In this document: positions 21,976-30,034 of the stretch, piece after piece | Numbering within the stretch: position 1 is the stretch's first letter | Layout: each line of letters opens with the position of its first letter | From: an uncultured bacterium | GTDB taxonomy: Bacteria > Armatimonadota > HRBIN16 | NCBI GenBank assembly: GCA_937132045.1 | Contig: CAKZNX010000427.1 | Coordinates: 1-32,306 of the forward strand | Length of the DNA: 32,306 bases | Reading direction: 5' to 3' | Made by a program: the position numbers and the translations under genes | Notes under the pieces: generated by a model | Seen by the model: the letters and a program-made list of their open reading frames with translations, nothing else | Databases searched by the model: none | Told to the model about the DNA's origin: nothing

Positions 21976-23943
21976 TTAGCCCTCCACCCGGTAGATGCCC
22001 ACATCATAAGGAGGCAGCCGAACGGCACCGCCATCCGAAACACTGCCCAGCACCACCGAAGCGCCAGCAGGCACCAGAGCTGTTCTCTCCTCGTTTGCCA
22101 GATTCACCACTATCAGGTAGCGCGCTCCATCCTTCACGCGCCACTGTGCATCCACGTCGCGCGGTATGCCAGCCATCTGCTGAACGCCCACATCGTCCAG
22201 AATCCTCGCGAAAAGGGTGTCGTATAGCTCAGGCTCGCCATAGGTGCCGAATGTGTACACCGTGCCCCCACCCACCTGGTGACGAGCGATAGCCGGTTCG
22301 CCGGAGAAGATAGAGTGGGTGTAGGTGGCGATCGCCTCCGCCCCCTGCAGGAGGAGGGCATCCGCCCACACCGAGCAGGCGAACTCCTCGCCCGTGTTGA
22401 GGCGCACGTGGTTCACCTCATCGCCCAGCGGGTCATAGTCATCCACCTCCACCCCTGCCAGATGCCGTACCAGCGCAGGCAAAGGCTCCGTCCGGCACAC
22501 ATTCAGCTCGTTCTTCACGCCCGTGCGCGGGCTGAGAACCAGCGTGCCCCCACCCTCTACGAACTGCGTCAGGCGCTCGGCGTCGCTTTCGGTCATCAGA
22601 TACCACGACGGCGCAATGATCAGACGATAGTGGCTCAGGTCGGCACCGATGGGCACGATGTCTACCCCCACGCCCAAACCGCGCAAGGAGTAGTAGTAAC
22701 GGCTTACCTGCTGCCACCAGCGCAACCCGTTGACCTGCGGCTGTATCTGCAACGCCCAGTTCTGCTCGTACGAGTGGAGTATCGCCACCTGATGGCGCAA
22801 GGTGGTGCCGTCCAGCTCCGCGCTCAGACGGTTGACCTCTTCGGCGAAGCGAGCGATCTCCCGATAGCGTCGGCGAGCAACGCCGTCGTGGTTCAGGATG
22901 CCATGCCAGTATTGCTCGGTTCCATACAGGCACGACCGCCACCGGAAGAAGACCACTGCATCGGCGCCGTGAGCAATGGACTGCCATGCCCATGCACGAA
23001 TCTGCCCGGGCGCAGGTCGTCGGCTTACCGAACCCCAGCCGGTGATTCCGCTCTGCTGTTCCATCACCCAGAAGTTCTTGCCTTTGACACCGCGCATCAC
23101 GTCGTGCGCGAGCTCCGCATGACCAGCGTTAGTCCAGCTGCCGCCGGGGTAGTTGTCCCACGAGACGAAATCAAGGTCGTGCGCCAGCGCGAAGTAGTCT
23201 ACGCTATCGTGCAGACCCATCAAGTTGTGCGTGACGAAGTGATGCGGTGCCAGGCGACGGATGATTTCCACTTGTTCCCGTTGGAAGCTGACAGTGGATT
23301 CGGAGGCAAACCGGCGATATTCCAGCCTCAGCGACGGGTTATGTTCCTCTCCACAGCGCGCCACCCATGGCAGCGGGATCTGGCTCCAGCTGGTGTACTC
23401 CTGGCTCCAGAAGATGGTTCCCCACGCTTTGTTGAGGTGTTCCAGCGTGCCGTATTTGCGTTGAAGCCACTGGCGGAAGAGGTCGGCGCACACCTCACAG
23501 TAGCACAGGTTAGCCTCGAACTCGTTGTCGGTCTGCCAGCCGATGACGGCGGGGTGGTTGGCGTAGTGGCTGACCATCGCTTCGGTAATCCGGCGCGAGT
23601 AACGGCGCATCACGGGATGGTTCAAACAGCGTTGCAGGCGCGTGCCGAAGCCCAGGGGATAGCGTCTGGAATCGCGCGGGTAGATATCGTAGCGCTCATG
23701 CAGCCAGGCTGGTGGGGTAGCGGTAGGCGTCCCCAGTATCACCTGAATGCCGTGCCGGTGCAATACCTCGAGGGCACGGTCGAGCCACTCGAAGTCGTAA
23801 ATGCCGTCCCTCGGTTCCAGCCGGCACCACGAGAACTCTGCCAGCCTTGCCAGGGTGATGCCCGCCTCACGCATCAGTCGCGCGTGCGGTTCCCACAGGT
23901 CTTCGTCCCAGTGTTCGGGATAGTAGTCCACACCAACGCGCAT
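21976..23943 (-). CDS. Glycoside hydrolase family 42 beta-galactosidase
   Basis: 655 aa. Hydrolyses terminal beta-galactosides in the cytosol; no signal peptide is present. The N-terminal TIM barrel (1-385) opens RVGVDYYPEHW, with the acid/base Glu141 in WQTDNEFE and the nucleophile Glu295 in FWVMEQQ. Cys106, Cys147, Cys149 and Cys152 match the zinc-binding Cys set of thermophilic GH42 enzymes. A trimerisation domain (about 390-590) and a small C-terminal beta domain follow. The frame opens at a TTG at 23970, but GGAGGAAG lies directly before the ATG at 23943. It is first in the GH42-SDR-moxR operon and divergent from rpsO. Confidence 0.95.
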   Translation of the reverse strand: MRVGVDYYPEHWDEDLWEPHARLMREAGITLARLAEFSWCRLEPRDGIYDFEWLDRALEVLHRHGIQVILGTPTATPPAWLHERYDIYPRDSRRYPLGFGTRLQRCLNHPVMRRYSRRITEAMVSHYANHPAVIGWQTDNEFEANLCYCEVCADLFRQWLQRKYGTLEHLNKAWGTIFWSQEYTSWSQIPLPWVARCGEEHNPSLRLEYRRFASESTVSFQREQVEIIRRLAPHHFVTHNLMGLHDSVDYFALAHDLDFVSWDNYPGGSWTNAGHAELAHDVMRGVKGKNFWVMEQQSGITGWGSVSRRPAPGQIRAWAWQSIAHGADAVVFFRWRSCLYGTEQYWHGILNHDGVARRRYREIARFAEEVNRLSAELDGTTLRHQVAILHSYEQNWALQIQPQVNGLRWWQQVSRYYYSLRGLGVGVDIVPIGADLSHYRLIIAPSWYLMTESDAERLTQFVEGGGTLVLSPRTGVKNELNVCRTEPLPALVRHLAGVEVDDYDPLGDEVNHVRLNTGEEFACSVWADALLLQGAEAIATYTHSIFSGEPAIARHQVGGGTVYTFGTYGEPELYDTLFARILDDVGVQQMAGIPRDVDAQWRVKDGARYLIVVNLANEERTALVPAGASVVLGSVSDGGAVRLPPYDVGIYRVEG

Positions 23944-24001
23944 CACTTCCTCCACCACCTCGAGTGTCAACAGGCTTTTCGAGGAACGCTTCCCAACATC
24001 C

Positions 24002-24012
24002 TGCCATTGGCA
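24002..24012. promoter_or_regulatory. 11-bp palindrome in the GH42/rpsO divergent gap
   Basis: TGCCA-T-TGGCA is a perfect palindrome just upstream of the rpsO -35 (24015). It lies between two divergent genes and could be an operator. No recognised regulator binds a known version of it here. Confidence 0.35.
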
Positions 24013-24014
24013 AA

Positions 24015-24043
24015 TTGACTTCTCCCCTCAAATGTGCTAAACT
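24015..24043 (+). promoter_or_regulatory. Promoter for rpsO-pnp
   Basis: TTGACT (24015-24020), a 17-bp spacer and TAAACT (24038-24043) preceded by TGC, an extended -10. Transcription should start near 24050, leaving a leader of about 137 nt. Confidence 0.7.
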
Positions 24044-24080
24044 ACACTGGTGCGTTAGCGGAGCATCGCCTGCTGCCGTT

Positions 24081-24118
24081 GTGCCGTTGTCCCCCTGGGG
24101 ACAACCGTAGAACGGCAC
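24081..24118 (+). promoter_or_regulatory. Structured leader hairpin upstream of rpsO
   Basis: GTGCCGTT (24081-24088) pairs perfectly with AACGGCAC (24111-24118). Nested inside, GTCCC (24089-24093) pairs with GGGAC (24098-24102), leaving a 3' bulge of eight nt (24103-24110). It lies within the predicted leader. It could be a binding site for S15 feeding back on its own mRNA, as known in several bacteria, though those leaders differ in sequence. Confidence 0.5.
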
Positions 24119-24187
24119 GTGGACGGTGAAAGCTGAGCGACGCACCACCAGACGATCCCACACTGGAAAGGGGGAAATGCACGCAGA

Positions 24188-24463
24188 ATGCCACTGACCA
24201 AAGAGCAGAAAGCCGAGATTATCCAGAAGTACCGACGCTTCGAGGGCGACACCGGTTCGCCTGAAGTGCAGGTCGCTCTGCTGACGGCGCGCATCAACCT
24301 GCTGACCGAGCACCTGCGCCAGCACAAACACGACTACCACACCCGGCGCGGGCTGATGATGCTGGTTGGTGAGCGCAAGCGCATGCTCGACTATCTGGCT
24401 CGGCAGGACATCCAGCGCTACCGCGCGCTGGTGAGCTCGCTGGGCATCCGCAGCAAACAGTAG
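24188..24463 (+). CDS. rpsO: Small subunit ribosomal protein S15
   Basis: 91 aa. S15 binds the central domain of 16S rRNA early in 30S assembly. The family pattern is complete: [59 protein letters not shown]. The ATG at 24188 follows AAAGGGGG at a long distance of about 12 nt; a nearer ATG at 24177 is out of frame. The leader is long and structured, which fits autogenous control. pnp follows after 58 nt, the classical rpsO-pnp order. Confidence 0.97.
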   Translation: MPLTKEQKAEIIQKYRRFEGDTGSPEVQVALLTARINLLTEHLRQHKHDYHTRRGLMMLVGERKRMLDYLARQDIQRYRALVSSLGIRSKQ

Positions 24464-24521
24464 CCAAACCCTGCGTAGCCAGAACCGTATACTCAACCAA
24501 CAAGAGGAGTTTCATCAGTCC

Positions 24522-26759
24522 ATGATACACACCGTCGAAGTGGAAGTCGCCGGTCAGCTTATCCAGATCGAGACCGGCCGCGTCGCCAAGCAAGCAAACG
24601 GTGCCGTTCTGGTGCGTTCGGGCGACACCATCGTACTCTGTACCGCCACCATGAGCCGGGAAGCGAGAACCGACATCGATTTCTTCCCGCTGGTGGTAGA
24701 CTATGAAGAACGCAAATACTCTGTCGGTAAAATCCCGGGAGGTTTCATCAAACGCGGAGGGCGCCCCAGCGACAAGGCGGTTCTGACGTCCCGGCTGATT
24801 GACCGTCCCCTGCGTCCCCTGTTTCCCAGCGGAATGCGCAACGAGGTGCAGGTTATCGCCATGCCGCTGTCGGTGGACAATGAGCACCTGCCCGATGTAC
24901 TTTCCATCATCGCCGCGTCCGCTGCGCTGACCATATCCAACATCCCGTTCCACGGTCCGGTGGGTGCGGTGCGCATCGGCAAGGTGGAGGGCGAGTGGGT
25001 GGTCAACCCCTCGTTCGATCAGGTGGACAACGGCGACCTGGACCTCGTGGTAGCTGGCACAAAGGATTACATCGTGATGGTGGAAGCGAGCGCGAGCGAA
25101 CTGACCGAAACGGAAATCCTGGAAGCGCTCGACCTCGCCCATCAGCACATCCAGCCCATCTGCGCCATTCAGGAGGAGCTTGCTGCCAAAGTGGGCACGG
25201 TGAAGGCAGAGGTGCCCATCTACTCGGTGCCCGAAGACATTCTCACCCGCGTCCGGGAGCAGTTCGCCGAGCAGGTACTTCAGGCGATTCAGCAACCCGA
25301 CAAATCAGCGCGGGAGGAGGCTATCGAACTGCTGAAAGAGGAGATCGTGCAGGCGATTCTGCCCGAGTACCCCGAGCAGGAGACCGACCTTCGCGAAGCC
25401 GCCGACAAAGTGGTGAAGGAGCAGGTACGTCGCCTGATCCTCGAGTATAAGGTGCGCCCCGATGGCAGAAAGTACGACGAAATCCGCCCCATCAATTGCA
25501 TGGTGGGCTTGCTCCCCAGAGTGCATGGCTCTGCCCTGTTCACCCGCGGGCAAACGCAGGTGTTGACCAGCGTCACACTCGGTCCGATGGAGGAAGCGCA
25601 GATTATCGACACACTGGAAGAGGACGGGTTCAAGCGCTACATGCACTTCTACAACTTCCCGCCCTACAGCGTGGGCGAAACACGCCCCCTGCGCGGACCG
25701 GGCAGGCGCGAAATCGGACACGGTGCGCTGGCAGAGCGCGCCCTGCGTCCCATGATACCGCGCGAAGAGGAGTTCCCCTACGCCATCCTGCTCACGTCGG
25801 AGGTACTGGAGTCGAACGGGTCCACCTCCATGGCGAGCGTGTGCGGCTCCACGCTGGCGCTGATGGACGCGGGTGTGCAGATCAAGGCGCCTGTGGCAGG
25901 CGTGGCAATGGGACTGATGACACAGGGCGACGAATGGGTGGTGCTCAGCGATATTCAGGGCATGGAGGACTTCTCCGGCGATATGGACTTCAAGGTCGCT
26001 GGCACCGCCAAGGGGATTACCGCCCTGCAGCTGGACACCAAGATCTCGGGCATTCCGCGCCCGGTGTTCGAGCGCGCACTGGAGCAGGCACGACAGGGCA
26101 GGCTGTTCATCCTGGAGCGGATGCTGGAGACTATCGACAAGCCGCGCGATCACATCAGCCCCTATGCCCCACGTATTATCGTGATGGAGATTCATCCCGA
26201 CAAAATCGGCGATGTCATCGGTCCGGGCGGTCGAATCATCAAGAAAATCCTCGCCGACACCGGCACGCGCATCCAGATCGAGCAGGACGGTCGCGTCTAT
26301 ATTGCTGCTGACGATGAGGAGAGCGGCGAGCGGGCACGCAAGATGATTGAGGACCTCACCCGCGACGTGGCGGTGGGCGAAACCTTCCTCGGTAAGGTCA
26401 CCCGCACCTCCTCGCTGGGAGTATTCGTGGAGATACTGCCGGGCAAGGAAGGGCTGGTGCCGCTATCGCAGCTGTCGGAACAGCGCGTGCGTCGCGCGGA
26501 CGAGCTGGTGAAGGTGGGCGACGAGATCCTAGTGAAGGTTGTGGAGATCGACAACCTGGGCAGGATCAACCTGAGCGCCCGAGGACTTCACAACGTTTTC
26601 AGTGGACAGGCTGCGTCGGCGGGTCAACCTCCCTCCACCGGTGGTTCGCGTCCCCCGCAGGGAGGGCACGAGCCATCCGGCTATGGGCGTGGCGGTGATG
26701 TGCGCCGCCATCGGGGTGATGACGACACGCCGCGAGCGCGCTTCCGCCCGAAACGCTGA
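24522..26759 (+). CDS. pnp: Polyribonucleotide nucleotidyltransferase (PNPase)
   Basis: 745 aa. This 3'-5' exoribonuclease degrades RNA by phosphorolysis as a trimeric ring. It has RNase PH-like domain 1 (about 10-140), a helical linker and RNase PH-like domain 2 (about 320-540). Catalytic acidic residues sit in DFSGDMDFKVAGT (Asp483, Asp487, Asp489). The KH domain has GPGGRIIKK near 567, and the S1 domain (about 625-690) begins GETFLGKVTRTSSLGVFVEILPGKEGLVPLSQL. The last 50 residues form a Gly/Arg/Pro-rich tail (GYGRGGDVRRHRGDD) likely to bind RNA or partners. The ribosome site AGAGGAG lies about 12 nt before the ATG. Confidence 0.97.
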   Translation: MIHTVEVEVAGQLIQIETGRVAKQANGAVLVRSGDTIVLCTATMSREARTDIDFFPLVVDYEERKYSVGKIPGGFIKRGGRPSDKAVLTSRLIDRPLRPLFPSGMRNEVQVIAMPLSVDNEHLPDVLSIIAASAALTISNIPFHGPVGAVRIGKVEGEWVVNPSFDQVDNGDLDLVVAGTKDYIVMVEASASELTETEILEALDLAHQHIQPICAIQEELAAKVGTVKAEVPIYSVPEDILTRVREQFAEQVLQAIQQPDKSAREEAIELLKEEIVQAILPEYPEQETDLREAADKVVKEQVRRLILEYKVRPDGRKYDEIRPINCMVGLLPRVHGSALFTRGQTQVLTSVTLGPMEEAQIIDTLEEDGFKRYMHFYNFPPYSVGETRPLRGPGRREIGHGALAERALRPMIPREEEFPYAILLTSEVLESNGSTSMASVCGSTLALMDAGVQIKAPVAGVAMGLMTQGDEWVVLSDIQGMEDFSGDMDFKVAGTAKGITALQLDTKISGIPRPVFERALEQARQGRLFILERMLETIDKPRDHISPYAPRIIVMEIHPDKIGDVIGPGGRIIKKILADTGTRIQIEQDGRVYIAADDEESGERARKMIEDLTRDVAVGETFLGKVTRTSSLGVFVEILPGKEGLVPLSQLSEQRVRRADELVKVGDEILVKVVEIDNLGRINLSARGLHNVFSGQAASAGQPPSTGGSRPPQGGHEPSGYGRGGDVRRHRGDDDTPRARFRPKR

Positions 26760-26778
26760 TGTGCTGTTGCAGACACAT

Positions 26779-26805
26779 CCCCTCTCCCGGGTTGCGGGAG
26801 AGGGG
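26779..26805. repeat. GC-rich hairpin repeat between pnp and the M16 peptidase
   Basis: A perfect 11-bp stem, CCCCTCTCCCG / CGGGAGAGGGG, with a 5-nt loop. It resembles the hairpin at 6378-6400, so it is a dispersed element. With no T run it is more likely an RNA stabiliser or REP-like repeat than a terminator, and the M16 gene follows within 27 bp. Confidence 0.7.
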
Positions 26806-26831
26806 GCAGCGGTGAGAGGTTCATCCACCGT

Positions 26832-28091
26832 ATGCCCATCGAAACCTTCACACTGCCCAGCGGTCTTCGCGTGGCTTGCGAGCACATGCCCTCTGCCCGC
26901 TCGGTGGCGGTGGGAGTTTTCCTCGCTACCGGCTCCCGCGACGAGCGCGCCAGCGAACGCGGTATCGCACACTTCATCGAACACATGCTCTTCAAGGGAA
27001 CGGCACGGCGCGATGCTCTCGACATTGTGCGCGAGATCGAGGGGCGCGGAGGCTACATCAACGCCGAAACCGACAAGGAATACACCGCCTTCACCGTGCG
27101 CGTGCTGCCCGAAGACCTGACGGTAGCGCTGGACGTGCTCTCGGATATGCTGCTGGCGCCCCGCCTCGATTCACAGGATATCGAGCGCGAGAAGCGAGTG
27201 GTTCTTGAAGAGCTGCGCGAGCTGATGGACTACCCAGAAGAATATGTGTACGACCTCTTTGCGCAGACCCTGTGGCAGAGGCATCCGCTGGCGCATCCCG
27301 TTATCGGCGAGGAGCGCACCATCCGCTCGTTTGCACGCGCAGACATTCAGAGAGTGATGGCTGAACGCTACATCACCCCAAACACCGTGGTTTCCGCCGC
27401 GGGGCAGGTTCAGCCCGACCGTCTGGTGGCGCTGGTGGAACGCTTCTTCCGCGACATGCCCATCGGCCAGCCTCAACCGCGTCTCCGACAGGCACGCGCA
27501 CACGCGCACCGTCGCCTGCTGCCCCACCCCACCCGGCAGATTCACTTCTGCATGGGCACGGCTGGCGTCAATGTGTACGACAATCGCAGATATACCCTCG
27601 CCGTGCTGGACACCCTGCTGGGCGGCAACATGAGCAGTCGTCTCTTTCAGGAGGTGCGCGAGAAGCGCGGACTGGTGTATCACATCGGCACCAGTGCGAT
27701 AGCCTATCGCGAAGGAGGATACTTCGCCATACATGCGAACTGCAGTCCAGAGAACTACGACCGTGTGCTGGAGGTGGTGCACCAGCAGCTGCAGGAGGTC
27801 TGCCTGGGTAACCTGACAGAGGAAGAAGTGCAGCGCGCCAGACACCAGCTGCGCGGAGGGCTGCTGATGAGCACGGAGAGCGTGAACGGACGCATGTCGG
27901 CAAACGCCCGCAGTCTGCTCTTTCACGGAAGGGTAATTACCACGGAGGAGATTATCGAACATATCGACCAAGTGGATGCGCAGCGGGTCATTCAGATGGC
28001 GCGCGACCTGTTCGGCAACGGCGAGATGGCAATAGCGGCAATCGGTAGTTTTACGGAGGGAGGGAACGACGACGATGAGCACGGGGAGTGA
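26832..28091 (+). CDS. M16-family zinc metallopeptidase
   Basis: 419 aa. The catalytic zinc site reads HFIEH, with His47, Glu50 and His51; the third ligand is Glu127, exactly 76 residues later as in this family. The C-terminal half (about 190-400) is the catalytically silent M16 domain, with LDTLLGGNMSSRLFQEVREKRGLVYH. The overall form is close to Bacillus YmxG/MlpA and to mitochondrial processing peptidase beta. It cleaves peptides or small proteins, probably in the cytosol, as no signal peptide is seen. The ribosome site is weak. Its end overlaps dapB by 17 nt, so translation is likely coupled. The order rpsO-pnp-M16-dap matches Firmicutes. Confidence 0.93.
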   Translation: MPIETFTLPSGLRVACEHMPSARSVAVGVFLATGSRDERASERGIAHFIEHMLFKGTARRDALDIVREIEGRGGYINAETDKEYTAFTVRVLPEDLTVALDVLSDMLLAPRLDSQDIEREKRVVLEELRELMDYPEEYVYDLFAQTLWQRHPLAHPVIGEERTIRSFARADIQRVMAERYITPNTVVSAAGQVQPDRLVALVERFFRDMPIGQPQPRLRQARAHAHRRLLPHPTRQIHFCMGTAGVNVYDNRRYTLAVLDTLLGGNMSSRLFQEVREKRGLVYHIGTSAIAYREGGYFAIHANCSPENYDRVLEVVHQQLQEVCLGNLTEEEVQRARHQLRGGLLMSTESVNGRMSANARSLLFHGRVITTEEIIEHIDQVDAQRVIQMARDLFGNGEMAIAAIGSFTEGGNDDDEHGE

Positions 28092-28884
28092 AGAGGTCAT
28101 TCGTGTGGCGGTAGCAGGCGCCTGCGGACGGATGGGCAGGCTGGTGGTACAGACTATATTGAGACAGCCGGACATGGCGCTGGTGAGTGCTATCGACAAA
28201 CAGCATGTGGGCGAGGACATCGGCACCATTGCAACAGAGCACCCGCTGGGAATCGCCGTCACCGACCACGTCGCCGAGGCGCTGGCAGTGAGCCAGCCGC
28301 ATGTGCTGGTGGATTTCACCACACTGGGCGCGGCGGTCAGCCACATACACGCGGCGCTGGAGCACGGCGTAATACCGATTGTGGGCACCAGCGGTTTCTC
28401 CGCACAAACACTGTCAGATATCCGGGAGGCGGTACAGCGCACCGGCACCGCCTGTATCATTGTGCCCAACTTCGCGATTGGTGCCGTGCTGATGATGCAG
28501 TTTGCGAAGGAGGCTGCACGTTACTTCGCCAACGCCGAGATTATCGAACTGCATCACGACGGTAAGGTCGACGCCCCTTCCGGCACCGCCATCCGCACCG
28601 CCGAGATGATTGCCGCGGCACGCACCGAAAGACCACGCCAGATTGTTCAGGAGCAGAAGTTTGAGGGAGCACGTGGCGCCACGGTGGCACATGTGCCGGT
28701 GCACAGTGTACGGTTGCCCGGGCTGGTCGCGCATCAGATGGTTATCTTCGGGGGGCAGGGCGAGACGCTCACCATCCGCCACGACTCCATCGACCGTAAC
28801 TCTTTCATGCCCGGCGTGATGCTGGCTGTTCGCAAGGCGCGAAGCGTGCAGGGACTCGTGGTGGGACTGGAGCATCTGCTGTAG
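28075..28884 (+). CDS. dapB: 4-hydroxy-tetrahydrodipicolinate reductase
   Basis: 269 aa. Reduces the dihydrodipicolinate precursor with NAD(P)H, on the path to diaminopimelate and lysine. The Rossmann motif VAVAGACGRMG (11-21) binds the cofactor. DFTTLGAAVSH and GTSGFS follow, and the catalytic region ELHHDGKVDAPSGTA holds His160, His161 and Lys164. The 269-aa length is normal. GGAGGGAGGG lies 9 nt before the ATG, inside the end of the M16 gene. No dapA or lysC is in the window. Confidence 0.96.
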   Translation: MSTGSEEVIRVAVAGACGRMGRLVVQTILRQPDMALVSAIDKQHVGEDIGTIATEHPLGIAVTDHVAEALAVSQPHVLVDFTTLGAAVSHIHAALEHGVIPIVGTSGFSAQTLSDIREAVQRTGTACIIVPNFAIGAVLMMQFAKEAARYFANAEIIELHHDGKVDAPSGTAIRTAEMIAAARTERPRQIVQEQKFEGARGATVAHVPVHSVRLPGLVAHQMVIFGGQGETLTIRHDSIDRNSFMPGVMLAVRKARSVQGLVVGLEHLL

Positions 28885-29026
28885 CGCCAGTCTTATCGTG
28901 ACTGTCGGCATTTGGTCGCACAACCTGTAATGGGAGAAAAAACTATCGAACGGGAATCGGCCGCTGCGTATGGTAAGTGGTGAGCAGGGGGGTGAATTTT
29001 CCCGTATTTATGCTTAAGCCAACATA

Positions 29027-29056
29027 TTTACTTTCACCCTTCTGTAGTAGTATACT
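29027..29056 (+). promoter_or_regulatory. Candidate promoter for the PEP-CTERM gene
   Basis: TTTACT (29027-29032), an 18-bp spacer and TATACT (29051-29056). A 7-bp inverted repeat, GGGTGAA (28990-28996) with TTCACCC (29033-29039), overlaps the spacer and might be an operator. The rest of 28885-29130 shows no riboswitch motif that I know. Confidence 0.5.
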
Positions 29057-29130
29057 CTGAATTGCAGCGACACGAATTGGGAGAACATACCGCTTATCCC
29101 ACACTGCATTCTTAAAAGGGGGTGCGGGCA

Positions 29131-29925
29131 ATGCGTCGCCAGTGGTTACTTGCCCTAACGGTCATCGTCGCTTTTGTGTGCAGCTCTGGTGCTACCAGTG
29201 ACGCGCAGGTCATTTTGATGCAGCCGGTCGATCTTTCCATCTGGGGGCAATATCAGCGCCTGCGGGTGGTCATTCAGGAGCCACAACAACCTCTGGAAGT
29301 AAGCGGCTGGAGCATCGATAACACTGTACCCAAGCTGGGTACGGGCATATCCCGACACCGATTATCTGTCAGACTCAGCCAGCCATCGGGTGACACGTCG
29401 GCATGGCAACGCAGTCGACAATCGCGGGCTTCAGCATCGGCGAAGATGTCCAGCACGCGCGGTAACGGCGTACCCTTCGCCCAGTCCTCAGGTGGTAGAC
29501 CCGGGTTAGCATCATTTGTTCAGGTAGCAGGGGCGCGTCCTGGCTCTACCGCACGGCTGCTGGCGGACAGACCGTCTGCACAGGGGCTGTACATTGCTCT
29601 TAGCGCTGCCACAACGGAAAACGCTGGGGACGTGCGGGATCGCTCGCCAGTGGACATCCTGCAACTCAGCGGCTCAAACGAAGAAGACGACGAAGGTGTC
29701 GCGGTGCTGTTGTCAGGAGAATCTCTGGTCTGGTTTGCCCTGACAGCGTGGCTATTGGGACTGACCTACGAGTGGAACTCCCCGGATTACCTGGTTCCCT
29801 CCGGTCCCAGCACCATCATTCCGGAGCCTTCTGCACTGGTGGCGCTTGGCATGGGATGCAGCGGCTTGATTGGTGTGGCGCTGCGTCGAAGAGCGGCACG
29901 AAGCCATAGAAAGGATAACCGGTAG
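29131..29925 (+). CDS. PEP-CTERM-anchored exported protein
   Basis: 264 aa. A Sec signal peptide (about 1-25) is followed by a low-complexity, Ser/Arg-rich middle and an acidic stretch (SNEEDDEGV). A hydrophobic segment WFALTAWLLGLTY follows, then the C-terminal sorting tail with Pro-Glu-Pro at 231-233, a hydrophobic helix (ALVALGMGCSGLIGVAL) and the basic cluster RRRAARSHRK. That tail is the mark of proteins processed by exosortase in strains that make extracellular polysaccharide. No exosortase is in this window. ATG at 29131 has AAAGGGGGT upstream; a GTG at 29122 overlaps that site. The protein core matches no family I recognise. Confidence 0.8.
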   Translation: MRRQWLLALTVIVAFVCSSGATSDAQVILMQPVDLSIWGQYQRLRVVIQEPQQPLEVSGWSIDNTVPKLGTGISRHRLSVRLSQPSGDTSAWQRSRQSRASASAKMSSTRGNGVPFAQSSGGRPGLASFVQVAGARPGSTARLLADRPSAQGLYIALSAATTENAGDVRDRSPVDILQLSGSNEEDDEGVAVLLSGESLVWFALTAWLLGLTYEWNSPDYLVPSGPSTIIPEPSALVALGMGCSGLIGVALRRRAARSHRKDNR

Positions 29926-29955
29926 GGTCACACATCGAGAAGCTGGTATTTCGCG

Positions 29956-30009
29956 GGCTTGCTGAGAGCGTATCAGATGTTGAGCAGACATCCATCTCTC
30001 AGCAAAGCC
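29956..30009. promoter_or_regulatory. Long hairpin between the PEP-CTERM gene and uvrC
   Basis: Left arm 29956-29968 and right arm 29996-30009 form a 13-bp stem with a single bulged A (30004). An inner GATGT (29976-29980) pairs with ACATC (29988-29992) around a 7-nt loop. No T run follows. It lies just upstream of the uvrC -10, over the place of a -35, so it could be a terminator, an operator or both. Confidence 0.6.
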
Positions 30010-30019
30010 GTGCCGCTTG

Positions 30020-30028
30020 TGCTACAAT
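30020..30028 (+). promoter_or_regulatory. Extended -10 promoter for uvrC
   Basis: TGC-TACAAT (-10 at 30023-30028) with TGn, and no good -35. The predicted start, 6-8 nt later, falls at about 30035, the GTG start codon itself, which implies a leaderless mRNA. Confidence 0.5.
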
Positions 30029-30034
30029 GATAGC

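Noticed and set aside
22279-24018. 579-aa plus-strand frame opposite the GH42 gene
   Set aside because: Shadow of an intact GH42 enzyme with catalytic residues; no ribosome site or motif.
28885-29026. Possible riboswitch before the PEP-CTERM gene
   Set aside because: No conserved core of a known riboswitch (such as c-di-GMP) could be matched; only short inverted repeats are seen.
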